A stretch of 64,000 nucleotides of DNA, taken from positions 1-64,000 of the forward strand of contig VCJN01002223.1 in NCBI GenBank assembly GCA_006384855.1. The letters run 5' to 3'. Below, one piece after another: positions 33,370-45,852 of this stretch. Position numbers and translations under genes: made by a program. Under the pieces are notes generated by a model, which worked only from the letters and a program-made list of their open reading frames with translations, had not been told where the DNA came from and made no database searches. The stretch comes from Tetraselmis striata (lineage: Eukaryota > Chlorophyta > Chlorodendrophyceae > Chlorodendrales > Chlorodendraceae). Each line of letters opens with the position of its first letter. Position 1 is the first letter of the stretch.

Positions 33370-36069
33370 ATGTCGCGCGAGCGCGACGTTGACAGGGAAT
33401 ACCGCCGCGGCCGCGACCGCTACGACGACCGCGACCGCCGTGATGACCGCCGTGATGACCGTCATGGCGGATATGGCGGTGGCGGTGGCCGGGACAGGGG
33501 CGGCTCTGGCGGCGGCGGGGGGCGTGACGCCCCCACCCGCACCTCCGTCCTTCTGCGGGGCCTGTCGAGAAATTCGAGGTGCGTACGCGAATACACACGC
33601 GCGCCAAGTACTGATATGGCGTGGGAGGCTCACGCCCGTGCTGGGCAGAGCCGGGATCGCCCGTCGTCCGCGGCCGACGGGGTTGCCCCGCGAGAAGCTG
33701 GTGCTTGCTGCCACAGATCTCGCCCGGATCCCTGCGCTGCGCTCGGCCTCGCTTAACATCGCGCCGTGGCCGGGACGGCTTTTTTTTCCGGCACCAGTAA
33801 CGGTACAGGTACCAAACGGGGCCAAGTTCACGCGGCTGCCGACCCCTGGCTGACCTAACTAACATCTAGCTGGCATCTCATCGGTCACGGTGATAGGGTG
33901 AGAATATCTCGTCGAGAGAGTACCTGTAACTGCTTTCGGGATATCGGTGCTCACACTCACTATCTTACAATCCTTATATCTGCTCACCTGGTTGACGTCG
34001 AAGATTTTTATTCGTCTCAAATGCCAAAAAGGAAGGTGGGGGGGGGGGGGGGGGCAGCATTGCTAATGCCAACAGCTTGCTCTCATCGTCGACGCAGGGA
34101 TGCAGACGTGCGCTACTACGCAGAGAAGTACGGCCCGGTGCGGGACGTCTATCTGCCCAGGGACTACTACACCAAGTGCGCCCCGCCCCTCGCCCCGCCC
34201 CGGCCGGCGTTCTAATGGGAGCAACGCAGCCGGCCGATGTCGATGCCTGCGAGGAGGCTGACGCCGCTGATGGGGCGGCTCGGCCGGGCCGCAGGGAGCC
34301 GAGGGGAATCGGCTTTGTGGAGTTTGCCACGCCGGAGGATGCGGAGGACGCGCTGCGCGGCCTGAACGGCAAGATAATTGACGGCCGCGAGGTGGGAGCC
34401 CCCCCCCCCCCCCCCCCCACAACGCGTCAGGCATCGAAGGCAGTTGCTGAGTCCTCTCCCGCCCGCCGGAGTGCAGGTGAAGGCCGTCTTTGCTGAGCAA
34501 GGCCGGAAGAAGCCGGTGGATTTCCTTCGCGGTGGTGGCGGTGGTGGTGGCGGAGGCGGAGGCGGAGGGGGCTACCGCGGTGAGATGCGCATCACCCCCA
34601 TTTCACCCCCCTCCCCCTTCCCTTGTCCCACTTTTTCCCACCCCAGCCACAGTGTACGTCGTCGACACAGTGAATCCCCTGCTGACGTAGCATCGGGCCC
34701 TGCCAGGTGGTGGTGGTGGCGGAGGGGGCTACGGCCGGCGGGACGACCGCAGCAGGTGGGCCCAGCCCAGCCCAGTACTCGCCCAGTACTTGCCCCTCCG
34801 CTGGGGGCCACTTCCACTGTCCTCCCTGTGCTGCACCTGCGCTCAGCCCGTCCATCTGCCGCCCTGTAGGTATGATGATGACCGTGGCCGCGCCGACCGC
34901 GAGCGCCGCAGGAGCCACAGGTGGGCTGCCCTCTACCAGGCCCCCTCCCTCCTGCCGACATGCGTCCGCCCATTTCCATTTTCGAGCGCACACCACGTTT
35001 ATAGATATCAGTCGCATGCGGGATCCTGTGTCGTTCTCCTGTGATCGGGAGTGTTCCCGGTTTGGTCGGTATCAAGCTATTTTCACTTCACTGCCCAGCA
35101 TCCCACCTCTGCATCCACAACACCACAACCCAGCCAGCACGTGGGTGGCTTCCTGACGAACACCCCCCCCCCCCCCCCAATCCCCTCCGCCCTCCACCCT
35201 TTTTTGTGCCGCATAGCCGCTCCCCGCCACCCAGGCGCGGGCGCAGCGGCAGCGGCCGTTCACCGCCGCCGCGCCGCTCAAGGTCGCCAGTGGATCGGCG
35301 CGACCCCTCCCCCCGCCGCGGCGGCTCCCGCTCCCCAGCTCGCTCCCCGGCGCGCTCCCCAGCCCGCTCCCCAGCTCGCTTCCCGCGCCGCTCCCCGGCA
35401 CGCTCCCCAGCCCGCTCCCCAGCTCGCTTCCCGCGCCGCTCCCCGGCGCGCTCCCCGGCGCGCTCCCCAGCCCGCTCTCCAGCCCGCTCCCCAGCGCGCT
35501 CCCCAGCCCGCTCCCCGGATCGCCGCCGGCGCAGCGGCAGCCGCTCCCCACCACGTGATGACGATGATGGCGACCGCTCAATGTCGCCCAGGGATCCCAG
35601 TCCCCAGAAACCCCCCAGGTGGGGATGCCCCCCACCCCATCCCTCACCGTAGCCACGCACCTCCCTGGCCTGCGTGCCAAAGTACAGAGAGGCGCTCCGA
35701 AGGGGAAAGTGGGAGCGGGAGGGGGTGGGTAGTGCCTCTGCAGATGGCTCTGCACCACTGATACCGCCCCGAACCGCCGCAAACATGCTGAAACCCATGG
35801 CGGAGCTGAGTCGGTGGATAGGCGGTGGGAGGGTGACAAAAGGCAGTTGGCCTGTTGCATTAGACACCGGTCAGAGGGCTGAGCAGGTGTCGTTACTCGG
35901 GCTAGCTGCACAGCCACCGGCACGTCACCCTCGGCGCAGCCTGCCCGTGCGCGCTCTGACGCAGATGGCTGGGTGGCGCAGGGCGGACGAGGACATGGAC
36001 GGCCAAGACATGGGCGGCGAGGAGGCGCCGCGCGAGGAGGACCGCGCCAGCGGGGAGGATGAGGAGTAG
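33370..36069 (+). CDS. SR-family splicing factor (SCL/SRSF2-like)
   Basis: Nuclear pre-mRNA splicing regulator. Eight phase-consistent exons, 33370-33578, 34098-34175, 34295-34391, 34477-34579, 34707-34755, 34870-34920, 35217-35618 and 35982-36069, give 358 aa. A charged Arg/Asp N-terminus leads to one RRM (about residues 58-145) with RNP2 VLLRGL and RNP1 [23 protein letters not shown] and [10 protein letters not shown] are hallmarks of SCL/SC35-type SR proteins. Two Gly-rich segments follow, then an RS domain built largely of SPAR tetrapeptides, then an acidic tail ([11 protein letters not shown]). SR genes are often regulated by alternative splicing; its many small exons would allow this, but nothing here proves it. 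TGTAA lies 100 nt past the stop. Confidence 0.92.
35333..35520 (+). repeat. 12-bp tandem repeat coding for SPAR units in RS domain
   Basis: About fifteen imperfect copies of a CGCTCCCCAGCC-like unit, twice interrupted by a FPRR-coding variant. Encodes (SPAR)n within exon 7 of the SR gene. Confidence 0.85.
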
Positions 36070-36170
36070 GCACAGTGGCTGCCCCGCCCCTGCCTCCACC
36101 CCCCACCCCTCCCTCCCTCCTCCCCCTTACCCCCGCCTCCTACCCCATCCCTGACCCCCATGTTACCTCC

Positions 36171-36175
36171 TGTAA
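36171..36175 (+). terminator. TGTAA poly(A) signal of SR gene
   Basis: TGTAA about 100 nt after the SR stop codon. Confidence 0.55.
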
Positions 36176-36489
36176 CCCCGTTGCGGCTTCGCTGCGTTCA
36201 ACTGTCAGCGTCGCCGCGCCCAAGGGCGGTCCCTGTCGCTGCGTTATGGAACCACGTCGCCCAGGCTTATGCAGTGTTTGTGCGGTGCGCGCATATATAT
36301 GCCGCCATGCGGGAGCACAGGCGCTGACGCGGTATTCCACATGACAACATAGCGAATACAATCTGCTCTACCTGTCGGAGGTCAGATGTAGACGGCACCA
36401 TGGCGGAGCTATCACGATCCCACGGCAGCACGCAACCCCAATGTGGGACCTCTGCCACAGGTTCTCGTAGCTGCGTCGGCACAAGCCGT

Positions 36490-38542
36490 CTACGCGCTTG
36501 CGCTGGCTGCCGCCGCATACGCGGTCTCAAGCAGTGTCAGCGTGCGCGCGGCGGTCGCCAGCAGCCGCTTGCGCTCCAGGCGGCTCTGCACCGCCACCGC
36601 GGCCCGCCCGCCCGGCTGCCCTCCGCGCGCACGCAGCGCTTCCTCGTCGGCGTCGATGGTGGTGGGGTACGCAGCCAGCGCCCGCGCCGCCCAGTCGGCC
36701 AGAGCGCCCAGCGTGTGCGTCTCGGGCAGCCCTCCTTGCACCGCCGCCAGCTCCGATAGGCTGCGCCAACACGCCTGCACGCGCCCAGCAGCAGGACCCC
36801 GGCACTGAACGGGACTGCAGGGAATGGTGGTGTTGGGAAGGGGGGGAGCCGTAGCGCGCATCGATGACGGTGGTCTATTCAACAAGCCAGAGTGGTCTAT
36901 TGCCGAGTAGCCCGGAAGTGGCACCAAAACTCTGGCCCGTAAATATCCATTTGTATTCCTACGTTGTGTACACGTGTATTTTTGTGGCGGTCGGCACTCT
37001 GTTGATAGTCCCAGTGCAGATACCACCACGTCCATGGTTCCTAGTTACACAAATGGGAGAGGGACCCTCAGGCATCACACAATGGGCATACCAGGGTAGC
37101 GCCAACGGACACCACAACCGTACTTGTGTATCACGGTGCTTGAAGCGGTGCCTCACAGAGCGCTCCAGCTGCGTCCGCATTACAGGCACCCAAACATGCC
37201 CCCCCCCAGCGCCTTGTCCTCTGTTCTCTTTTCTGAGGAGTGGTTCACCCCGGCACCGTCATGGGAGGCCGCTAGGAGCGAACACTACAGGTACCTTGGT
37301 AGTGCAAAGGGGGTGCGTCCCCTTTGCAGCGAGCGCCGTGGTCGCCTGTGGCGGCTAGCGGTAGCGTGTATGCTGCGGCTCCGAGCATGCACTATAAGTA
37401 GAGGGTGGCCCAGCTCACTGCCCGTACACTATGAGGGTTTTGTCGTGGTTGCAGATGCGGCAGTGCGGACATTGCGGATGAGACGCGGCCCAGCAACCTC
37501 TCAGAGGTCGGCAAGAAGGTCGGCATTATTACGGAAGAAAAGCGAATGCTCCGACCGCCTGCGTGCAACCCCAATATGAGGCTTCTTGTAGGTGAGGCGT
37601 TGAATCGGCCTCTTGCGTACGTATTTGTCTACGGGCGTTGGCACCCGCAGGTTGAGCGCCAGCCCGCCTCCGCGTCGGCGGCAGGGGGCAGCCCTTGCCC
37701 GGCGGCCATGTTTGCTGCCTCCCTGCATAGTGATTGCAGGGGGGCACCAGCAGGAGGGGGGAGGAAGTGGGGGGGGGGGGGGGGGGGTTCAAGGAGGGGA
37801 GGAGCCTTCTGAAGGAGGGCGCATTCCGGCGGACAAGGCAACAAAGGGGGGGAGCGGAGGGGGGGTTTGGGGGGGGGGGACCTAGCCACGAGGTCGTGCA
37901 ACCGCTGCATCTCAGGGCTCCGCGGCCCGTAGTCGCTGTCCAGACCCATCGCCGCGACCAGCTGGATCCGAGCCGACCCGCTCGCGTGAGTAGTGAGTAC
38001 AGCCGGCACCGCCGCGCGCCATAGGCATGCCAAGTGTCGAGCTTGCCAATTGTCACACAGAGGCGAAGGCACAGGCAGGTGGGGGTTAGGGAGGGAGGAG
38101 GTGGTGGCACCTTGTCCCGGCTGATCCGCGGCCCGCCGAGCTCGGCTGGATCCGGAAACCCCACGCGATCAAACGGGTTGCCCGGGATGACAAACCCATA
38201 CTGCTCCAGCAGCCTGCGCCGCCGGGGTGCCATGCGAGTATCAGACAGCGCACCATGTGTGTTTGCGCGGCAATGGGTGGGTTTGTTCGCTAAGGCAGGA
38301 CAAGCAGGGATTTCCGTGGACGCAAGTTGTTTGGCAATGCACACGACATCATGGTCGGTGGCATGTCATGTGTAAAACTACACACCGTCTGTACACAGTT
38401 GCACGTACTTAAAATCTGCTTTCTGCTTCCGGAATTCAGGACACCCGTTCACATTCTGCAGCTGCTCTGCATAACCGTAGAGCTCTCTCTTTCCCCCCTC
38501 TGTCTCTCTGTCTCTGTCTCTGTCTCTGTCTCTGTCTCTGTC

Positions 38543-38606
<64 letters not shown>

Positions 38607-38760
38607 TACATACATACATACATATATATACACAGATACATATACATTTATGAAAAATATATATTTTATACATATACAGATACAGATACATGCATATACA
38701 CATGATGTATATACACATGATATATATATATATATATACATATATTATATATATGCATGC

Positions 38761-38792
<32 letters not shown>

Positions 38793-40572
38793 GCATGCAT
38801 ATATATATATACATACGTATACACAGATACACACATATATATACACACATACATGTATATATATGTATGTATGTATGTATCTGTATATGTATTTTCATAT
38901 ATTTTTTATATATTTCATGAACATACATAACTTTACCCATGCAGTACTGTATATGCCCCCCCTCCCACCCCCCCCCCCCCCCCCTCCCCCCCCCCCCTTG
39001 CAGGATGATGCTTGAAATTGATAGGATGCAGGTGCACATAGTCATACCGGCATCGTTCAGGGGGGGGGGGGGAACGCTTCACCGAGCATTAGCCTTGTTG
39101 CCATAGCTGATGATCGCCTCGGCGCCGGGCGACAGCGGTGGCCCCAGGGAGCGCAGCTCAAATCGGGCAGTGCTGGCGTCAAAGTGATGGAAGCAGAGCG
39201 CATGCGGCTCGTGGTTGACCATGTCCAAGAAGGGGACTGCCACTGCGTGCTCGCGCCCGTCCAGCTTGACGGAGAAGGCTCTGCGTGGATGGGGAGGGGC
39301 GGGGCGGGGGGGGGGGGGGGGGGGGGAGTGGCAGACAACATAACCGCTCGAAACTATGAGCAAGAGCCTGCGCTGATAAGCAGCATACGCAGCCTGATGG
39401 GGAGGAAAGCGCCAGAGCTGACAGATGGCTAAACACTGTAGCTGACAGAATCAGCAGCGGCTGCCTGGACGGACTCTCACCGGCTCTCTACGGTACCCAC
39501 GCCCCAGCGCAGCTCTGGCAGGGAGATGGCGGGTACGTCGCTGACCGCGGCGGCAGCAAAGTGCTCCGCGTGCGCATCCCCGACCTGCCGCTGCCAGCGC
39601 CGACCCACCGTCGCCATCCCCTCATCCTGCAGCGCCTCCATGTCCTCCGGCGCGAAGAACAGCAGCGACGTCTGCGCCTCCGCGGGCGGCATGAGCGGCC
39701 GATACTGCTGCCAGAAGGCAAACGCGCTGCCGGGCGGACGCGCCGGCGTGGGGCGGCACGCTACCGCCAGGATGCCGCCCAGCTTGATCTCCCACGGCAG
39801 GCTGCTGGCGAGTAGGCTGACCAGGCAGGGGTCCGAGCGCACCTCAGCAGCGGTGCCCTGCTGAGTCCACCGCCACAGCGAACCACATCACGCCATCGCG
39901 CATGCAGCCTATCCTGAAATAATGCAAGGAAGCGGGTGCCTGGGGGGGGGGTGCGGCACCGGGAGGTCGGCGCTCAGGGTAAGCGCGGCAGGGACGCTCA
40001 GGTACAGCGCGCCGTCCATCGGAGACTCGGCGACTGGTGGCTCCGGCCCGAACGCCTCCTGCTTGGTAGTCATCCCCCTGAGCGAGCACACATTCGTGAA
40101 TTGAGTGAGGCACCATTACCGGTGATAGCTGGTGGCGTTGGCGACAAAGGCCGTGGCGAGTTATGCGCCAGCGCGTTGGACGGCTGGGCGGCTGAGCGCT
40201 GCTGTTGGTGGGGTAAGGGGACCACCTGCCATGCCGCCCATCGGTGAGGTGCAGCCTGCCCCATATGCCTGATCCTCCCGCGAGCCCCTGGAGCAATTTA
40301 TTCGCATCTGCCGTCGACAGCGTGTCCGGCGAGGCCGCCCCGGGCCGTGGACTCGCTCGGATGTCAACGCAGCTTGTCCGCTTCTGGGGCGACACGGGCC
40401 GCGCCGTACGTGCGCGGAAACCGCGACGGCGCGCTGGTGGAGGGCGGAAGGGCGGTGCCATCCGACGGCCCGCGGCGGCAACAAGGACTGTAATCCGCGC
40501 TGCCATCGCGCGTGGTCGCCGCTCGCCGAGGGGCCCGGGCGCGCCAGAGGTATGAGCGGCAACAGATGGCAT
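36490..40572 (-). CDS. SET-domain protein methyltransferase, Rubisco-LSMT-like
   Basis: Protein-lysine methyltransferase of the LSMT/SETD type. Well-supported exons: 39857-39481, 39280-39083, 38213-38111, 37961-37882 and a last exon ending 36490. The 5' exons (ATG 40572 or 40506, then a segment around 40080-39970 with ALYLSVP) and the exons between 37740 and 36810 are less certain. The N-terminus is Arg/Ala/Pro-rich like a transit peptide. SET hallmarks are [11 protein letters not shown] (the NH motif) and [10 protein letters not shown] followed by [15 protein letters not shown]. The C-terminal exon has [12 protein letters not shown] and [12 protein letters not shown], matching the LSMT substrate-binding domain. 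A chloroplast location and substrate are inferred. A large intron (38214-39082) holds long microsatellites. Confidence 0.85.
38505..38930. repeat. compound microsatellite: (TCTCTG)n, (CT)n, (TA)n, (CATA)n
   Basis: CT/TCTG repeats run into TA repeats and then CATA/CATG-rich sequence for over 400 nt. It lies in an intron of the SET gene. Confidence 0.95.
38965..38998. repeat. C-rich homopolymer runs
   Basis: Several long C runs next to the microsatellite, in the same intron; they are G runs on the sense strand of the SET gene. Confidence 0.85.
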
Positions 40573-40712
40573 GAGGGCGGTGAGAAGGTTATATACAGTT
40601 TAAGCTGCCGCGCTTTTATAAGAGTTCCTTCCGGCGCTCGCAACTTGGGTACCTGGGTAGCGGCGAACGATCGAAGCACGCGCAGGCGCGCAGCGTCGCA
40701 CTGAAACTCATC

Positions 40713-43600
40713 CTATTGGCCGGGGTACTGGCGTGAATTACAAAAAGGGCAGTTCCCCAGAATTAGAAAATCAACACAGCAAGGCGCCGAAAAGCGGCCC
40801 GCATCCCGCATAAGGCGGGATGGATGAGTGATGCGCACACGGTTCAGAGTCCGGGCCACGCGAGCACGTGTGTGTGTGGGTGATCCTCGGACCTGCTGTG
40901 CAGCTTCAGCAACGGGATGGCAGACGAATCTGCGCCGTCTGATGAGGCAGCGAGCGCGCTCTCGAGCGGCCACCAAGCTCAGGACCCCGAAGAAATCTCT
41001 TGCGAGCAAGGCCTCCTGGTGAGCCCGGGTGATGCACCGAGTGCCCCGCGATGAGAGGGCACCCCGATTCGCAGCCAAGCATGCGATACCACGCACTGTG
41101 CGGTGCACCCCCTTGCTCACCTCACCCACTGTGCCGAAGACCATGCCCGTGTACTCCGACATATCCAGGATGTCTCGAAGAGGACCCTTCTGTCCGGGCT
41201 CTGTGTTGTGCCACGGCGCATCCCGCGCAGCCAACCCCCGTTGTATGTCGCCCAACAGGGAGCGCTCAAACCGATCCACAGCCGTGGCCCGGGGCATTAT
41301 TGAAGTGTACTTGACCCCGTACCGCATAGTCTTGAACTCCAGCAACTTCAAGCTCCGGGGATCATAGCTCCCGGTCACGATGTTGAACGCCGGAAGGGAG
41401 AGCTCTGCGTCCGGCACTAGGTCCTTGAGTTCATCCCTGGGTACGGTGTTGCCGAGAGGCACTGCCTGCTGGAACAAGTCATCCACCTCCCGCCGTACCG
41501 CGATACCTAGGTCGTGAACACAGTGATCGCGGAAGGCATCTGCGATAGCGTCGTGCTGTACACGCAAGTGAGCGTCTCCAGGCGCTGGGAGGTTCATGAG
41601 CGCGTCGCCGCATAGATCAACAATGACGGGGTTGTGCTCCGTCAAGGGCAGAATGATCTGGCACCCAACCACCGGGGCCAAGCACGGGCTAGGCGGAAAG
41701 AAGTACCCGGCAGCGACTTCCCGCAGCTCATGCGGAGTCATGGCTGTCCGCGCGGTGGGGATGGCCACTGTCCACATGCCTGACGCCGCGTCGAGCTGGT
41801 TGAACAAGATCCGTTCCCTACATGTGGCAGGGAGAGCGTACATCTCATTTCGAAGCCGAGAGTTGTTGGCCTGGTCTAGAAATGCCGTCAGCTCCTTTTG
41901 CGAGCCCGACGCAACCTCCACTTCCCGCTCCATCTGGCGTGCATCTGCGTCGCCGAGATGGCCAGCAGTAGCCGCTTGGAGGCGGCCCCACGCCTCGCGC
42001 ATCTCCGCGGCGTAGCTGTCCGACCCATGAGCATCGTTGAGGAAGTGGTCATACTGGCGGGCGGAAGAATTTGCGTTGAAGCTGCCTCGGCCAAGTACGG
42101 ACCCGAGCTGTGGGCCGAAGAAACCAGGGGTGGGGGTGGGGGTGCCGGAGTTCCTAGTCAGGAACCTTGGGAGGATGGCATTCATGCAGCCGATGAAGGC
42201 GGCATCACGAACGGTAGCCATGCGGCGGATGCCAGCTCCCTTCAATCGAGTGGGGAGGTGAAGCCTGCTGCGCGCCCTGGCCACTGCATCCTCGCTCAAG
42301 GTAGCCACCTCCGCTGCCATGGGGTTGGGGTCGTGCAAAAGCTCCGCCAGGAAATCGGTGACCACCGGATTGGTGTCGGTGCCGTACGTGGAGGGATCAA
42401 AAGAGACCCCTAGCACCCGTTCGACCGCCGCGAGGATGGTGGCATCCACCGCCTCTGCAAAGGCCTCCACCTCGGACGGAAGACAATTGCGGATCCAATA
42501 CCCCGCCTTGTGTTGCATGCAATGCTTGAGCAGGGCCCATGCGTGGTGATGCAAGGCGTGGGTGTACCGACGGCTGGGCTTGGCAGACAGAAGCTTGCTC
42601 AGGCTAGCGTCCACCTCCTCTCGTAGCTCCTCCGCCTTGCCGCGCATGTACGCCTGCACATACTCTGGCGATCCGAGCGGCACGTTCAGGACCGCGATGC
42701 CGTGATGGCCATCTAGCTCAGGCCACTCGATGTCGGCCGGAGCCTCACGCCGCGTGGCCTCCATGTCAGCGCTGTACGCCTGCATCTTGTCGAAGCGCAC
42801 CTCAAGCCCCACGGACGCCTTGATGGACGTGCGGAAGGCGTGAAGAGCCGGCCAAACGTGCTCCGGAAGGCCCACCAGGAATCCATCGTCGGCGTCGACC
42901 CCCAAGCGCGCCGCCCCGTCATTGACCTCCAACGTGGTATCACACTGCTGCACCTCGGGGTGAATCGCGACGCAAAAGGAAGTCGTGGCCAAAGGTGCGC
43001 CCTGTTGCACGCCGTCCTCCGACCGCAGAGGGGCGGACCGGTCGTCCACGACCAGATACGAATCCGTGGAGAGGGAGGCTAGGAGCGCAGGGATGACCGG
43101 GTGCAGTGGGGAGCAATCGATGTGGCGCTGGATGATGGTGCGGCGCCATGCCTCGTTGTAAGCGTTGCGAAGGTCTGTGTGGACGATGACGGCACGTGGG
43201 CCAAGCTTCTCGGCGATGAGCCGGACACCGTGCGTAGATGAGCACAGAGTCGCCCGCGGGAATGCCAACGCCGAGTTGAGATGGAGCGAGCACCGACACG
43301 TATGCCTCCTTCATGTTGTCCACCACTGCCCGCTCCGCTGCGCGCCGCTCCGCCTCCCCGACTGCCACAGGCCGCACGTCCGGGGCCCTCCCCTCGCCTA
43401 GCTTCTTGACAGGTGCCACGAGCCTAGCAGAGGCGAAGAGCCGGTTGAACCACCCGGGCAGGCGACCTTGGAGGTACATGGAGGCAACCTCCGACATGGC
43501 GCGGACTGCCGCGGGCCCGGACGCCGGGGCGTATTCGCCCACCAAGCAGCGGAGATACTCGTTGCGCATGCCTGAGGGCCCCGCCGCCACGTGCTGCTTG
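40713..43600 (-). pseudogene. non-LTR retrotransposon reverse transcriptase, 5'-truncated and frameshifted
   Basis: Two frames together cover an RT. The upstream frame (about 43600-43225) has AAGPSGMRNEYL, RPVAVGEAERR and PSQLGVGIPAGD. The downstream frame (about 43230-40713) has VIVHTDLRNAYNEAW and the catalytic VDADDGFLVG. A one-base shift near 43225-43235 separates them. The 5' end stops abruptly at a tandem repeat, as in a target-primed insertion. A C-terminal region of about 500 aa follows. It includes DPRSLKLLEFKTMRYG, where the E-F-K could be part of a PD-(D/E)xK nuclease; this is only a suggestion. The element's class is not assigned. Confidence 0.8.
40725..40800 (-). repeat. 3' tail of the retrotransposon, shared with other loci
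   Basis: On the sense strand ends CTTTTTGTAATTCACGCCAGTA. Near-identical to 19168-19243, with the terminal motif also at 22908-22930 and 32940-32960. Confidence 0.8.
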
Positions 43601-43601
43601 A

Positions 43602-43685
43602 GTTGCCTTACTGGTATAGTAGCGACTACTGATATTGCCTTACTGGTATAGTAGCGACGGGGTACCGGTATAGTAGCGACTACTG
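43602..43685. repeat. tandem repeat of TACTGGTATAGTAGCGAC-type units
   Basis: Three imperfect copies of a unit containing CTGGTATAGTAGCGAC at the truncated 5' end of the retrotransposon. Confidence 0.8.
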
Positions 43686-44529
43686 ATGGTAGCTAGTGAG
43701 ATACGAGCGAGATATTTGTGAATTGGTTTCGGAGCGCCGCCCAAGCCGCTTTTTTACTACTCGTACAGTACTCATCGGCCGTTTGGGATGTGGTTTCGGA
43801 TCATACTGATCCCCCCTGCTACCTGTACCCTGCATATCTATGCGGCTCATCAGGTACTGTACACCTCCGGTCCTGCTGGGGTTGCCCTGTTGATGCATTA
43901 GTCCTTCGGGGTCCGAATGAGGTCCACTGGCTATGCCAGACGTACGACTGCAGTTAGCGCAGGGGGTCAAGTGCTGGGGCGGCTTCGGCCGATGTCCCGG
44001 AGCGAACTTTACTTTTACTTTTACCTCCGGTCTACGATAATTGTGCTGGTGACCGTCGTATTGTAAAAGTTTGCGAAATGTACTACTGTACAAACAAAGT
44101 CGCCCGCTATGCGGGCATAGCCTGTAGCCTGGGGTATTGTGTAGCGCCAATCCTTGACAAGCTTTATTCGCATTACCCTCGTATTTATTATATTTGGCGC
44201 TCGTCTGATTTTGTCCTCTGCTGGAAATTATGTATAGCACACTGAGCGCGGGCATCCGCGCAGCGGAGATGTGACTACGCCACGTCGCATCTGGAAGCTG
44301 CTCAACCAAGAACGTCGTGCGCGCCGTTCTGCGAAACCCTTGCAGCACACGACTGCTCTGCTCGCCAAGGGTGCAGAGGTGAATTGCCGCGGAGACTGAC
44401 GAACCGTCGACGAACACCCTCGCGTCGAGGCGACAGGCCCCGCAGAGTCGCGGGTGGTATTCGAGCTGTCCCCCTGCCAGCCGAGGGTGAGCGGCCGACG
44501 CTTGCATATATTCGGCCGAGTCAGACGCG
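43686..44529. other. upstream region of transporter gene, contains SINE-like copy 2
   Basis: No exon supported. A SINE-like copy lies at 43869-44024. The promoter of the DMT gene should lie to its right. Confidence 0.4.
43869..44024 (+). mobile_element. SINE-like copy 2 (5' truncated)
   Basis: Matches copy 3 from TTGATGCATTAGTCCTTCGG through GGCTTCGGCCGATGTCCCGG to the 3' end CGAACTTTACTTTTACTTTT. Confidence 0.75.
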
Positions 44530-45796
44530 ATGGCGGCGCTGCAGTCGGTACTCTCCCTCACGGCGAGCGTGGCGACGGTGCGAGTGCCGCGGCGGAGCGA
44601 AGCTCGAATGCAACAACCGGCAGCCTGCAGCACGGTGCCGGCTGCGGGCGGCGGGCGCCGCGCCGTGCGCTGCCGCGCGACTGCGCCTGAGTCGCGCACC
44701 GCCGTTCGGCCGCCTATCGGCGGCAGCCCGCAGCAGCATGGCGGGGAGTCGCCGCGCGCGGGCCCGCGTTGGGATGGATACGCGGAACTGGTGGCGGTAT
44801 CGATGCTGTGGGGTGCGCACCTCGCTCTCCTATACCTTCCGCGCTCCCTCTCACACGCACTTCACCCCGCAGCTGCTCGGGCAGGACGGATGCCAGTGGG
44901 CGTACTGGCGCATTCGAAACATCCGCCGGACGAGGCTGTCGCCCGATGTCTGCCTGGCTACAATGCCCCTCCCCCACTGCCAACCCTTCCAACACACCCG
45001 TTCCCACACCCACCCAACCGCCCCAACACACACCCACCGACACACACACAATGTATCCAGGAACCACCGGCACCAGCACCACCCCCATCCCTTTGCAGCC
45101 CCCGTCCCCTCTCACTCCCGTGCGTTAAGCCATCCGGGCGGGAGCTCCACCTCCACTCAACACCCCTGCCCTGCCTCCCCCCCTCCTCCACCCGCGCAGG
45201 CACATACAACCCCACCCTGAAGCTAATCTACGCGGAGGACCACCCGCTGGATCCCTCCACCCTAACAGCCATCCGCACCGCACTCTCCGCCGGTGCGCTC
45301 ATCACGGCGGCCATCTGGCAGGCGCGTTCGGCGCAGGAGCCAGCGGCAGCCGGGCAGGAGGGCGATGAGGCGGCGGCGGGCGCGGCCGGGCCGCTGCTGC
45401 GGCGGGAGCCGGACCGGCGCGGGCCGCTGGCATACTCTTTTGTGAGTGTGGTGCCAGCGGGCGTGGAGCTGGGGCTGTACAACTTCCTGGGCACCGCGAC
45501 GCAGGCGATGGGCGTGCAGCAGGTCAGCGCCACGCGCGCCAGCTTCCTCGTGCAGACAATCTCGCTGCTGGTGCCGGCCATCGCCTTCCTGGGGGTAACC
45601 CTCCCCCCCCCCCCCCCGCCTCCTTCCCAACGCCCTTCCCTCAAACCCCCAACAAACGCCGCCCTTCAAAGACTGCTTACGTGGAGGGAATCTTTAGCAG
45701 AGATTGAACTGACTCTTTCAATGTTCTGGCTTAGTACGCACAATTGTTTAGTGTTACAATCACCCATTTCATTGCATTTATTTAGTATATCTGATG

Positions 45797-45852
<56 letters not shown>

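Noticed and set aside
35072-36106. 344-codon minus-strand frame of Gly/Ser repeats
   Set aside because: Antisense of the SR gene's SPAR-coding repeat.
38505-38930. Regularly spaced short repeats that might suggest a CRISPR array
   Set aside because: Simple microsatellite in a eukaryotic intron, with no unique spacers.
43680-44699. 339-codon minus-strand frame
   Set aside because: Reads through SINE-like copy 2 and intergenic sequence; no conserved domain.
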